From positions 37,508 through 101,507 of the forward strand of contig NZ_BAFX01000104.1 in the NCBI RefSeq assembly GCF_000308815.1: 64,000 bases of DNA. Reading direction: 5' to 3'. Made by a program: the position numbers and the translations under genes. Of the stretch, positions 25,671 through 34,232 are shown one piece after another; the stretch's first letter is position 1; each line of letters opens with the position of its first letter. The stretch comes from Nocardia concava NBRC 100430 (GTDB taxonomy: Bacteria; Actinomycetota; Actinomycetes; Mycobacteriales; Mycobacteriaceae). The notes under the pieces were generated by a model. It was not told the origin of the DNA, ran no database searches, and was given only the letters and a program-made list of their open reading frames with translations.

Positions 25671-27737
25671 TCAGCCGATCACGAATTCCGCCGATGTTCC
25701 AGTGAATTCATTGACGGTTCCGGCGGCGTCGCGGCTGTTACCGGTGTAGCTGATGCGGTAGCGTCCCGAGGCATTGTCCGGGACCGTCCACTGGATGCGA
25801 ATGGTCGAGGCGGCCGGCTGGCCGTCCGGGCGGGACCAGTGCAGTTCGGTGCACCAGTCGTTGTCGTCGTAGACGCGCCGCCAGCCGCCGCCGGAGGACT
25901 GCTGAATCTCGAAGTAGGTGCCGTCGAGGCGGAAGTCGTTGTTGGGGTGGGCGCCCACGAATTCCACCGAAACCGTCTGTCCCGCCGCGTAGTTCGCATC
26001 CGGCTGGGTGAGCACATCGCCGAAGGCACGCCCGGCATGAGGCACGTCCGCGGGAACGGCAGGCAGGAAGTTCGGCTGCAGCCCGAAGTTCCAGTCCAAG
26101 GGTGCGGGCCCACGCCCGAGATCCACCCGCGCCGCCAAAGCCTTTGCCAGCCGGTCGAATTCCTGCATGTGCGCCGACAATGTCCAACGGCCGTAAAGGG
26201 TTTCGCCACCCTCGTACTGCTGGACCGCGTACTCCTCGGGCGTGGTCACATAGCCGTTGTATCCATTGGAGTACCCCTGCACCAGGACATTCTCGATCGG
26301 TACATTGAGCGCCCGCGACACGATCCGCCGAATCCGCAGCCCCGACACCACCGTGTACTCCGACGGCCCCGACGCCAACACCAGATCCCCGATCCGCATC
26401 AACTGCAGCGCCACCACCTGCGGCACCCACGGCCGCGGCGGCAACACCCCCAGCGGAGCCAGAATCAGCTTGGGCGCCTGCACATCCCGCATCCAGTCCT
26501 CGATCGGCGAGTTCAACCCGCCGAGCGCGGCCACCATCGGATTGGAGTCGCCTTCCTGCAGGAACGACAGCTGCGAGTTCCAGTTGTCCTCGGTACTGGT
26601 CGCCATGGCCGCCGCACCCATCATGGCCGGCGAGGTCCGAGCAGGCTTGCCATCCGGCGTGTAATCGCCATCGATAGCGGTATCGGCCAGATTCACGTAG
26701 TGCACCACCGAGTCCACCCCGGCACTACTCATCGGCGTCGCGGCATCGAAAGCCTTTCGCCCCGCCTGATATTGGCGCTCACCGATCAACGCACAGTTCG
26801 TCCGATTGTCCTCGGTCGGCCCCGACGGATGCATCGGCCGAATCCAGAGATTCGGCGTCATATCGCCGGGATTGGTCTGCGGAAACGCGGCCACGAACGA
26901 CGGCGGCCCATCCAGATGCCGCACCCCCATCTCGTCATGCTCCCAGCGGTAGCTGGCGTACCCCTTGTTGTCCGCGGAGATGAGAGTGTTCCGATCGGTC
27001 AGCGAGGTGCCATGCGTAGCGAACCATGTGATCGCCCCAACATCCCTGCCCCCCTTACTGAATCGCAACACCGTGACCTTCGGGTCAATGGCATCCGGAA
27101 ACGCAGCCTTGTCCTCCCCCGGATTCGCCTCGAACGCCACCCGCGACCGGTTCGCACTGGCATCGTGCAACTCCCCATGCCCAAGCCTGATGCTCCCCGG
27201 CCCGAGGTTCTCATGCGCATTGACGATCGCCTTGACGATCCCGCCCACCTCGCCGTCATAAGAATTCTGCTGAAACCCCATGGCCGCAAGCGAATACGCA
27301 TACTCCCGCGCGGTGCCGCCACACGAGTTGTGGTTGTGCGTGGCGTTGATGTTGACGTTTCGCTCGGTGTACAAACCCCCGAACCGCTGCTGCAGCTGCT
27401 GCATCACAACCAGATGTACCGACTGGAACAGGCAAGCATTGTCGGTGTTCACGAACGCGACGCGATCGCCCGTAGCCTGATCCACCACGATGTAGGCGCG
27501 CGCATAGCAACGCGACAACAACCCCGTGGTGACCTGATCAGCCTCCGAGTACCCCATCATCCCCTGCCCCGCCGGAGCCCCGGTGATATCCGCGATCCCC
27601 ACCCCGACGAGGTAGTCCTGCCCAGCAGCCCGCTGCCGAATGGGTTGCGCCCCAACCCCACTCGCGGCAACCACGGCCCCGGCCCCCACCCCGGAAACCG
27701 CAGCCCCAACCAGCACAGCCCGCCGAGACAGTGTCAT
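25671..27737 (-). CDS. Exported neutral ceramidase homologue with Thr at the nucleophile site
   Basis: 688 residues from ATG 27737. LSRRAVLVGAAVSGVGAG is a twin-arginine signal, so it is exported folded. The body follows neutral/alkaline ceramidases, zinc amidases that release fatty acid from ceramide: VGIADITGAP, FVNTDN, INATHNHNSCGG with zinc histidines 134/136, and FATHGTSL with H242. The conserved nucleophile motif GDVSPN reads GDMTPN here, so threonine 294 replaces the catalytic serine. A C-terminal beta domain closes the protein. GAGGG lies five bases from the ATG. An open extension of nine codons upstream lacks support. Coupled to the GNAT gene. Confidence 0.88.
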   Translation of the reverse strand: MTLSRRAVLVGAAVSGVGAGAVVAASGVGAQPIRQRAAGQDYLVGVGIADITGAPAGQGMMGYSEADQVTTGLLSRCYARAYIVVDQATGDRVAFVNTDNACLFQSVHLVVMQQLQQRFGGLYTERNVNINATHNHNSCGGTAREYAYSLAAMGFQQNSYDGEVGGIVKAIVNAHENLGPGSIRLGHGELHDASANRSRVAFEANPGEDKAAFPDAIDPKVTVLRFSKGGRDVGAITWFATHGTSLTDRNTLISADNKGYASYRWEHDEMGVRHLDGPPSFVAAFPQTNPGDMTPNLWIRPMHPSGPTEDNRTNCALIGERQYQAGRKAFDAATPMSSAGVDSVVHYVNLADTAIDGDYTPDGKPARTSPAMMGAAAMATSTEDNWNSQLSFLQEGDSNPMVAALGGLNSPIEDWMRDVQAPKLILAPLGVLPPRPWVPQVVALQLMRIGDLVLASGPSEYTVVSGLRIRRIVSRALNVPIENVLVQGYSNGYNGYVTTPEEYAVQQYEGGETLYGRWTLSAHMQEFDRLAKALAARVDLGRGPAPLDWNFGLQPNFLPAVPADVPHAGRAFGDVLTQPDANYAAGQTVSVEFVGAHPNNDFRLDGTYFEIQQSSGGGWRRVYDDNDWCTELHWSRPDGQPAASTIRIQWTVPDNASGRYRISYTGNSRDAAGTVNEFTGTSAEFVIG

Positions 27738-28150
27738 CGCACCCTCACTTCCACACCGCGACAATGCGACCCAGCCGCACCCGCCAAAGAGTGAACCCGT
27801 TCCATTTCAGGTTTTCCGGAACCCTAGTCGGTCACTTGACCAATTTCTACCCACCCGCCCAATCCCGCGCCCGCCACCCTAACGCCCCCACCCACCGCAA
27901 CTCCGCCACACACGCCGATAATCCCAGCTCACCGGCATTTCCCCCATTCCCCAGCAACCCAATGTGTCAACGAGCCGCAGCCAAAGAGTTTGCACCCCCG
28001 AAACGTCACGGACCTCCAATTCAGCCCATTCGACCGCTCTCGAACGCCCCAGCCCACACCGTTTTCCACAGCCGCACAACCATCCACAGCCTCGTCATAT
28101 CCGCAGTTCGCCCACGCCGCCGCATCCGACCTCTATGACACCCTGGCCGG
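27738..28150. other. 413-base C-rich divergent promoter gap
   Basis: Lies between the divergent ceramidase and AbiEi-like genes. The plus strand is strikingly C-rich and G-poor in 27790-28080. No gene is convincing. Confidence 0.6.
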
Positions 28151-28975
28151 ATGATCCGCACACGCACCGAACTCCTCGCGGAAGGAATCCCACCCAGCAC
28201 CATCACCGACCGCTGCCGCCGCGGCGTCTACACCCGACCGCTCCCCGGCATCATTTGCCTGGGCGCCCCAACCACCCTCGACCGATGCCGCGCGGTCGTC
28301 ACCTGGCACCCCCGCGCCGTCCTCAGCCACCGCACCGCCGCGTGGCTGCACGGCTTCCTCCCCGATGAGCCGGCCCAAGTGGAAGCAACCATCCCCCGAA
28401 ACGCCGCCCGCACCACCCCGCCCTGGCTGGAACTCCACCGCCGCCAACTCCGCCCCGAATGGATCGACGAACGCTACGACCTCCCCGTCACGAGTGCTGC
28501 CTTGACCGTATTCGACTGCGCCACGATCCTTCCCGAGCGGGAAGCCAACACCCTGATCGACCTTCATGTGGGCAAACAAGTATCCGGCCAAGCTCTCCTG
28601 GACCTGTGCGATTCCGGACTGCACGGCTCCACCGCCATTCGCAAACAACTCCGCGAGGCAGCCACCCGGGCAGTCTCCGAACCGGAACGCCTCTTCGCCC
28701 GAGCCCTCGCCCGCCGAGGCCTCCACCTGCTCTGCAACCACCCGATCGGCCCCTACATCGTCGACTTCGTCGACGAACGATCCCGCACCATCATCGAGAT
28801 CGACGGCCGCGAATTCCACAGCGACTCAGAAACATTCCGCCAAGACCGACGCCGCCAGAACGCCCTCCTCCTCAGCGGCTACCTGCTCCTGCGCTACGCA
28901 GCCAGCGACATCTACCAATCCCTCGACCGTTGTGCAGACGAAGCCGCCGCGGTGATCCGACGCCGCCGGCGCTAA
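28151..28975 (+). CDS. AbiEi-like HTH protein with DUF559 nuclease-like C-terminus
   Basis: 274 residues. The N-terminal part (RTRTELLAEGIPPSTITDRCRRGVY) is the winged-helix start of AbiEi-type antitoxin-domain proteins, and VLSHRTAAWLHGF fits the same family. The C-terminal part (about 180-270) is DUF559: PYIVDFVDE, IIEIDGREFHSD with D...E-x-D/E, RRQNALLLSGYLLLRY, related to Vsr-type PD-(D/E)XK folds. Proteins like this are abundant in actinobacteria and usually have no AbiEii toxin partner; none is present here. ATG 28151. Confidence 0.75.
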   Translation: MIRTRTELLAEGIPPSTITDRCRRGVYTRPLPGIICLGAPTTLDRCRAVVTWHPRAVLSHRTAAWLHGFLPDEPAQVEATIPRNAARTTPPWLELHRRQLRPEWIDERYDLPVTSAALTVFDCATILPEREANTLIDLHVGKQVSGQALLDLCDSGLHGSTAIRKQLREAATRAVSEPERLFARALARRGLHLLCNHPIGPYIVDFVDERSRTIIEIDGREFHSDSETFRQDRRRQNALLLSGYLLLRYAASDIYQSLDRCADEAAAVIRRRRR

Positions 28976-29054
28976 AACTGGCTAGATCCCGCAACTTCCC
29001 ACCCGATAGCCCGCATTCGCCCTCAAATCAGCCGTTTGTGCGAGCTACAGCCAG

Positions 29055-29927
29055 TCACCCCAACCTGGTCTCAGCATCCAGCGCAACAAGTCTCGCCCGC
29101 ACCAACTCCGGCCGCTCATCAACAATGAAATGCCCACACCCCTCCACCAACTCCACCGTGTAATCATCCGCCCGAGCCGTCTCCGCCGCCGCCATCGAGT
29201 AATGAATAGCCGGATCCTCCACCCCAAACACCGCCCTGATCGGCACCGTCCCCCGCCGCACCTCCGGCCTCCGCACCGCCCCCGGAATCTCCCTCAACAA
29301 GAACGTCCGATACGTATCGGTAGCAGCCCGAGCCACCACCGGATCCCGAAACCGCTCGGAATACACCAGAGCCGTCTCCCGATCCATTCGACTACTCTTC
29401 GCGAACAGCCACTCCAGGTACGGAGTCCGCCGCAACACCGGCACCCCCACACTCGCCATCAACGGCTGATAAGCCAACATCCGCCAAACATGCCGCCCCA
29501 CAACCTCTTTCGGCACCCAAGGATGCGCCATATTCAACGCCAGATACCCCGAGAACCTCCCCGGCTCCCGCAAGATCATCCGATACCCGATAAACCCACC
29601 CCAGTCATGCCCAACCAGCAACACATCCTCACCAAGCCCCATCACATCCATCAACGCCAACAGATCCGAAGCCACATCCTCCTTCGCCCACCGGTGCGAT
29701 GCCGCCCCCGACCACCCGTACCCCGGCAGATCCGGCGCAATAATCCGCAGCCCCTCAGGCGGATTCGCCAACAGTTCCCGATAGACGTAGTGATGCTGCG
29801 GCCACCCGTGCAGAAGCAGAACCGGTCGCCCCTCCCCTGCTTCGGTCACATGGAACCGAACCCCGCGAGCCTCGACGTAACTGCGCCGGACATTCGCAAT
29901 AACGGGCACAACCTGATCCGCAGCCAT
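29055..29927 (-). CDS. Alpha/beta hydrolase, epoxide hydrolase/haloalkane dehalogenase type
   Basis: 290 residues. HGWPQHHYVYR is the oxyanion HGxP motif and GHDWGG carries an Asp nucleophile (rather than Ser), the mark of epoxide hydrolases and haloalkane dehalogenases. VEDP is the likely acid and GCGHFIVDE the catalytic His. ATG 29927 starts MAADQVVPVIANVRR; GGGAGGGG lies about twelve bases upstream, so a slightly different start is possible. The substrate is unknown. Confidence 0.82.
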   Translation of the reverse strand: MAADQVVPVIANVRRSYVEARGVRFHVTEAGEGRPVLLLHGWPQHHYVYRELLANPPEGLRIIAPDLPGYGWSGAASHRWAKEDVASDLLALMDVMGLGEDVLLVGHDWGGFIGYRMILREPGRFSGYLALNMAHPWVPKEVVGRHVWRMLAYQPLMASVGVPVLRRTPYLEWLFAKSSRMDRETALVYSERFRDPVVARAATDTYRTFLLREIPGAVRRPEVRRGTVPIRAVFGVEDPAIHYSMAAAETARADDYTVELVEGCGHFIVDERPELVRARLVALDAETRLG

Positions 29928-30505
29928 AGCCCACGCTAACCCCTCCCGATCACCTTTTACTCCGATACCGGCCGACGCATCCAATCCGACGTCAACTCTC
30001 GTGGTACCGGCTGAACATCTGAACCCGAACACGAGCTCGCCCCATCTAGATCCGTCCCATCTCCGCGCGGTGTCCGCCCCGCCGTGAACGACATCGTCCG
30101 CTCAGCAGCACAGGAAAACGGCGACAGAAGTTCGCCTGACAGCACCAGCCCTCCCCTGAGGAGGAAATTAATCAGAACCTCGAGTTGGATGCGCCGCATT
30201 CCGATCATTGGGTAATCCTCAGGTCCGCCGGATCAAATGCCACGCAATCGAACTGCCATCCCGCCCTATCTGCGAAGGATCCCTGTCGAACCCGCCACAG
30301 CACACCCGGCAATCCCCGCCGACTCAGGCCACGAAGAGAAGTCAATCCAAAGAATTTCCTGTATCGCTCCGCTGCGTACTCGGAAAGGCCGGAAAGGCGG
30401 GCCCTCCGCGACCAACACCCCACTCACGACTCACTCGGCAGGATACTGGAGCGGACCACGAACACCGATAAGAATAAAAAAGCGAGGTATTACCCGACGG
30501 AGGAG
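29928..30505. other. 578-base gap at the left edge of the low-GC island
   Basis: No convincing gene in any frame. Composition drops visibly from about 30440 onward into the OLD-type ATPase gene, which marks this as the probable left junction of acquired DNA. I could not find an integrase, att repeat or tRNA here. Confidence 0.55.
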
Positions 30506-32326
30506 TTAGCGATCCAGAAACTCTTCAATAATTTCTCTAATAGCCAGAATGTCTGGATTATTCTTCGGAATTTCTGCGATAGATTGCTCCTGGTAGATAA
30601 ACTGCTCGTCGCCGGTTACAGATTCAGATTCAAGTCGACCAAGACGCTCTTTGGCACGCTTATTCCACCAGTTCTTGCCGTCTCCGACATTGCTTGCGTC
30701 TGAATCTACAACTCCGGCAAGCCAGGCGTCAGGCACGTCCCCGGGAAGGTATCTAACATACTTCCTGCCAAATTCAATGATGGCCCTAATGGATTCACTT
30801 GTAGGACCACCAGTGTTAGCCGGTATGTGATTAATCTTTGCGAGCATAACATACTCTGCCCACTTCTTTAGATCACAGTCGGGAATAGACTCAATCGGAG
30901 GCGGCAGGTCTCTCCGCTGATCGCCATCGAGCAGTATCAGCACATCGTCTCGATCTTCGGCCGCCCATTGAGGAAGAGACTTTGCACGTAGGGTGCTATG
31001 TCCACCTGGCTGCACTTTGACGTCTACCGAACGGAGTCGATGTTCACCATCCTGCCGAAGCGCATGAAGGACGATGGCCTTCGCAAGGCGATCTTCCACA
31101 AAGATAGTTTTCCGCTGCACATCATACTCAAGTGCCGAAAACGCTTCTGGCGGATATGATCGTTGCGATCTCAACGTAATTTTTCCGTCACCGACACGAC
31201 GATCGAGCACCTTGATCGCATCGGGCGGGAGCGTGTTTACGATCGTTGGCGAATGTGTCGCAATAACGATCTGCAGCCTCTTCTTCTTTGCACTATCGAC
31301 AAGAAACTCCATAAGTCGATACTGGGCGCCAGGATGCAGTGACACCTCCGGCTCATCGAGAAGGACAAGCGAATTCTCGAGACATTCACTAATAAATGTC
31401 ACGAGTCTTATTACAGCAAACTCACCACTACCAGCCCACGCTTCGGTATAACCAAAGTGTTCAGTAGACATTCTGGCGGTTACGCCCGTAGCACGGAAAA
31501 CCCTATGATTAACGAAGTCAATTTTAGAATAGTCACGGCCGAGAATTCTACTTACAGCGTCGATCTCCGCTTGATTTAGACTGCGCGGCGGCTGAACAAT
31601 CAACTGCTTTCCGCCCAGTTTATACGAATCAAGATTGCGATCAAGAATCGTCTTCACATATCTCGACCTATCTGCAAGTATCTCCTTACGCGCCTTGAGT
31701 TGATCCTCGTATCTGATCAGCGACCGACCTTGAATGCTGGAATCATTATGATAAAAGAACTTATCAAACGCAGATATCTCCGCCCTAAAGTCGAAGTAGA
31801 CTACTTCCTTTTCAATTGCCTTCCAGCGAGTTCGAGTTCTATCAGATGGCAGAGGGGACGGCGCCGGAGGCATCTTTGCCATCCCATCACTCACCAACGG
31901 CTCATTCGATTCGAAGTAGTCCGGACTGGCGTCCCCGGACGTCGCGTCTCGACGCGCACGCCGAATTTGAACTACCTCCACTACGTCCTGAGCAGATTCC
32001 GACCAGCGACCATAGATGAATCGATGGCGCTCATTGGGAGGAATGGCATCGAGGGGCGTACCGAACCAGAAGCGGCCAACGTTCTGCCCCTCAGGACACC
32101 CCTGCAATGCACGCAGTATTGACGACTTATTCGTACCATTTGCACCCACGAGAGCGGTGATGGGGTGCAGGAAATCGATTCGGAACCCGGGCTCAAGGTT
32201 CCGGAAGTGAGGGAACCTGATGTGCCGAATAACTGGCTCAAACTTCTTCGCAGACCACATCGAAGCGAGCGCACGATGCCCTTCTTCGGACGTAGTGTTC
32301 GACACCGTTTTGACTCCCAACGCCAT
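30506..32326 (-). CDS. OLD-family ATPase with C-terminal TOPRIM nuclease domain
   Basis: 606 residues. SMC/ABC-type ATPase: Walker A GANGTNKS (61-68), signature WAGSGEF (297-303), Walker B LVLLDEPEVSLHP (320-332) and the H-loop ATHSP (356-360). A TOPRIM domain follows, with E411 (IFVEDRL) and DGD 467-469 (LILLDGDQ). This is the plan of OLD (overcoming lysogenization defect) nucleases, many of which act against phages. No UvrD-like GajB gene adjoins it, so it is not an obvious Gabija. Base composition is clearly more A/T-rich than its neighbours, a sign of transfer. GGAGGTG precedes the ATG. Divergent from the ParB-like gene, with about 1 kb between. Confidence 0.83.
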   Translation of the reverse strand: MALGVKTVSNTTSEEGHRALASMWSAKKFEPVIRHIRFPHFRNLEPGFRIDFLHPITALVGANGTNKSSILRALQGCPEGQNVGRFWFGTPLDAIPPNERHRFIYGRWSESAQDVVEVVQIRRARRDATSGDASPDYFESNEPLVSDGMAKMPPAPSPLPSDRTRTRWKAIEKEVVYFDFRAEISAFDKFFYHNDSSIQGRSLIRYEDQLKARKEILADRSRYVKTILDRNLDSYKLGGKQLIVQPPRSLNQAEIDAVSRILGRDYSKIDFVNHRVFRATGVTARMSTEHFGYTEAWAGSGEFAVIRLVTFISECLENSLVLLDEPEVSLHPGAQYRLMEFLVDSAKKKRLQIVIATHSPTIVNTLPPDAIKVLDRRVGDGKITLRSQRSYPPEAFSALEYDVQRKTIFVEDRLAKAIVLHALRQDGEHRLRSVDVKVQPGGHSTLRAKSLPQWAAEDRDDVLILLDGDQRRDLPPPIESIPDCDLKKWAEYVMLAKINHIPANTGGPTSESIRAIIEFGRKYVRYLPGDVPDAWLAGVVDSDASNVGDGKNWWNKRAKERLGRLESESVTGDEQFIYQEQSIAEIPKNNPDILAIREIIEEFLDR

Positions 32327-32908
32327 AGGCTCTACACCTCCGAGGGCTCTCCCGAAGGCAGCGAGCCAGTCAACAAGAACCTACTGCAAGGCAGCCATGC
32401 TACAACCACGCGCTGCTTATCGCGCACGACTGACCAAACTCGGCCGGGCCTGAGGTATTCGATCGAGCGCGATACCCACGGGCCGTCGTTGGTCAGCAAT
32501 GTTCGATTACACCTCGATAGGGAGGCGATTCGATGTCAGCCATGTCGCCTTGCCTACCAGCCCATGGTAGAAGTAGCCACCGCCGACGTGCGACATCTTG
32601 TGCCAACTTCTCGTGACATCAGCGCGTTTGCCCGATTCAGCTACCGATTCACGATTCCCGCCCTGCGGCTATCATCCGCTAATCGAGGATTCGAAAAGGA
32701 GTTCTGACATACAGACCTCAAGATGTCGAACATACGTTCGCTAGATCTAGCGTCCACCTTACCCAGACATGCCAGTGGTGCATGACACGGTCCCCGATAC
32801 AACCGACTCGAATGCGAGAGGGGTAAATCCAGCTCAGGGGCAGGCGGTAGATCACCGTCGATATCGAACCCCTCGATGTGAAGTGTCAACAGCGCCGAAT
32901 TTGACCAA
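32327..32908. other. Gene-free part of the island
   Basis: 582 bases of mixed composition between the OLD-type gene and an IS3 remnant. It must hold the OLD promoter. No gene with a family motif was found in any frame. Confidence 0.5.
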
Positions 32909-33214
32909 TTGGCGATCGGCAAGGATAGGCCGCTATCGACTTCACTGCGGAAATGGATCCAGCAAGCCGCGGTCGATCGGCGTGAGGTCGAGAGGATCTC
33001 GACAGCGTCGGCCAGAATGATCGGTGAGCAGAAGCGGAAGATCGCCGAGTTCGAGCAGATGCTCGAAATCCACACTGCGGCAACGTTTTCGCGCGAGCTC
33101 GTCACGCCCGGCCGCCGATTACCCCGCACCGGCCTTGCCAAGTGGCCAGCGACCTCGGGCGTCAGGCAGGTGGCCCTCGCCGAGCCCATCGACAATCGAA
33201 GTCCTTGGACCTAG
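32909..33214 (+). pseudogene. Degenerate IS3-family transposase OrfA remnant
   Basis: The frame shows STSLRKWIQQAAVDR, then EQKRKIAEFEQMLEIHTAATF and SREL. These line up with the IS3 OrfA pattern ESLRxWVxQAxVD...ELxRANEILKxAxAFFAxEL. The N-terminal helix-turn-helix is missing, the middle is altered, and no OrfB or inverted repeats are seen. Only a TTG could start it. I read it as a transposase fossil marking past rearrangement of this island; a small coiled-coil protein is the alternative. Confidence 0.45.
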
Positions 33215-33333
33215 CCAATGCAACCGACCTAAGCAGACTTCTATGGCATAGAATTTTGCATACGTCTCCAGATTCATATAGGATGATCGGGACGGCCCTG
33301 GGGGCGTCGCTAACGAACCATTGGAGTAACTAA

Positions 33334-34149
33334 ATGGACAAACATTTTGACCGAATCAAGGTGGGAAAGCTCACGGTCGACCCGTCGATGGACACCGGGC
33401 GTCTCTACATGCAGCGCGAGGAGATCGAGACCTGGACTGCGAAGATCGCTGAGGACTGGGACGCGGAAATGCTTCTCCCGGCCCTGGTTTCGAAGCGGAG
33501 CAACGGCCAGTTAGTGATCATCGATGGTCAGCACAGTAATCAGGCGTGCATCCGCAGAGAGGGGCCAGACTTCCTTCGCGACACGATGGTTTACGAAGGA
33601 CTGACCATCCAGCAGGAGGCGAAGCTCTTCCTTGCCGCGAACAAGCATCGCAAGCCGGTCAGGCCATTCGACAACTTCCGGGTCTCGCTCACAGCGGGTG
33701 ACCCCATCGCGATTCGCGTCAACGATGAAGTGCAGTCTCTCGGCGATGACCTTCAGGTAGCTGCAGCTCCGAGCACGAACCGTGTCGGTGCGGTCCAGGC
33801 GCTGCTGGCAATGGGCAAGACGCCGGGAATGGTTAGCCGAGTGTTGAGAGTGGTCAGCACGGCCTGGGGTCGTGATGCCAGCACCTGGGACAACATTGTC
33901 CTGCGGGCGGTGGCCATGGTGCTGGGGTGGCCTGGAAACTGGGAACTCGTAGATGACACACGGCTCATCAAGGTACTGAAAAGGGGAGGCTCCCCTACGA
34001 TCTGGAAGCAGAACTCGGTGCGCACGAGGGCAAGCGGTGGTGGCTCAGCGTCCCGGTCGACGCCAATGGCACTGCAGGTCGTACAGGAATACAACTTGGG
34101 CCTCGACCGCGAGAAGATGCTCTTGAGTGGCCGGCCACAGAAGGCATAA
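33334..34149 (+). CDS. ParB/Srx-like domain protein (DUF6551 type)
   Basis: 271 residues. The N-terminal 100 residues follow the ParB/sulfiredoxin-like pattern: VDPSMDTGRLYMQREEIETW (a substrate loop), LLPALVSKRSNGQLVIIDGQH and, after it, QQEAKLFLAANKHRKPVRPFD. VIIDGQHR-type sequences are the hallmark of phage and island-encoded ParB-like proteins grouped as DUF6551. The C-terminal part is helical, of unknown role. GGAG lies seven bases before the ATG. It may bind or modify nucleic acid or nucleotides for the neighbouring defence genes; this is inference. Confidence 0.65.
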   Translation: MDKHFDRIKVGKLTVDPSMDTGRLYMQREEIETWTAKIAEDWDAEMLLPALVSKRSNGQLVIIDGQHSNQACIRREGPDFLRDTMVYEGLTIQQEAKLFLAANKHRKPVRPFDNFRVSLTAGDPIAIRVNDEVQSLGDDLQVAAAPSTNRVGAVQALLAMGKTPGMVSRVLRVVSTAWGRDASTWDNIVLRAVAMVLGWPGNWELVDDTRLIKVLKRGGSPTIWKQNSVRTRASGGGSASRSTPMALQVVQEYNLGLDREKMLLSGRPQKA

Positions 34150-34232
34150 TTGGACAAACGTGAGCTGGGCAGACGCTGCTGGTGGCAACTGCCCGGCTTC
34201 GGCTGTTCCTGGGCCCGGGAACGAGGGGTCTA

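Noticed and set aside
28459..29163. A 234-residue Pro/Arg-rich frame overlapping the AbiEi-like gene
   Set aside because: A shifted-frame shadow of the DUF559-containing gene.
30506..32326. Gabija system
   Set aside because: The OLD-type GajA-like protein is present, but no UvrD-like GajB gene lies on either side.
32165..32707. A 180-residue plus-strand frame overlapping the OLD gene start
   Set aside because: Its first part is antisense to the OLD N-terminus and the rest has no recognisable pattern or Shine-Dalgarno.
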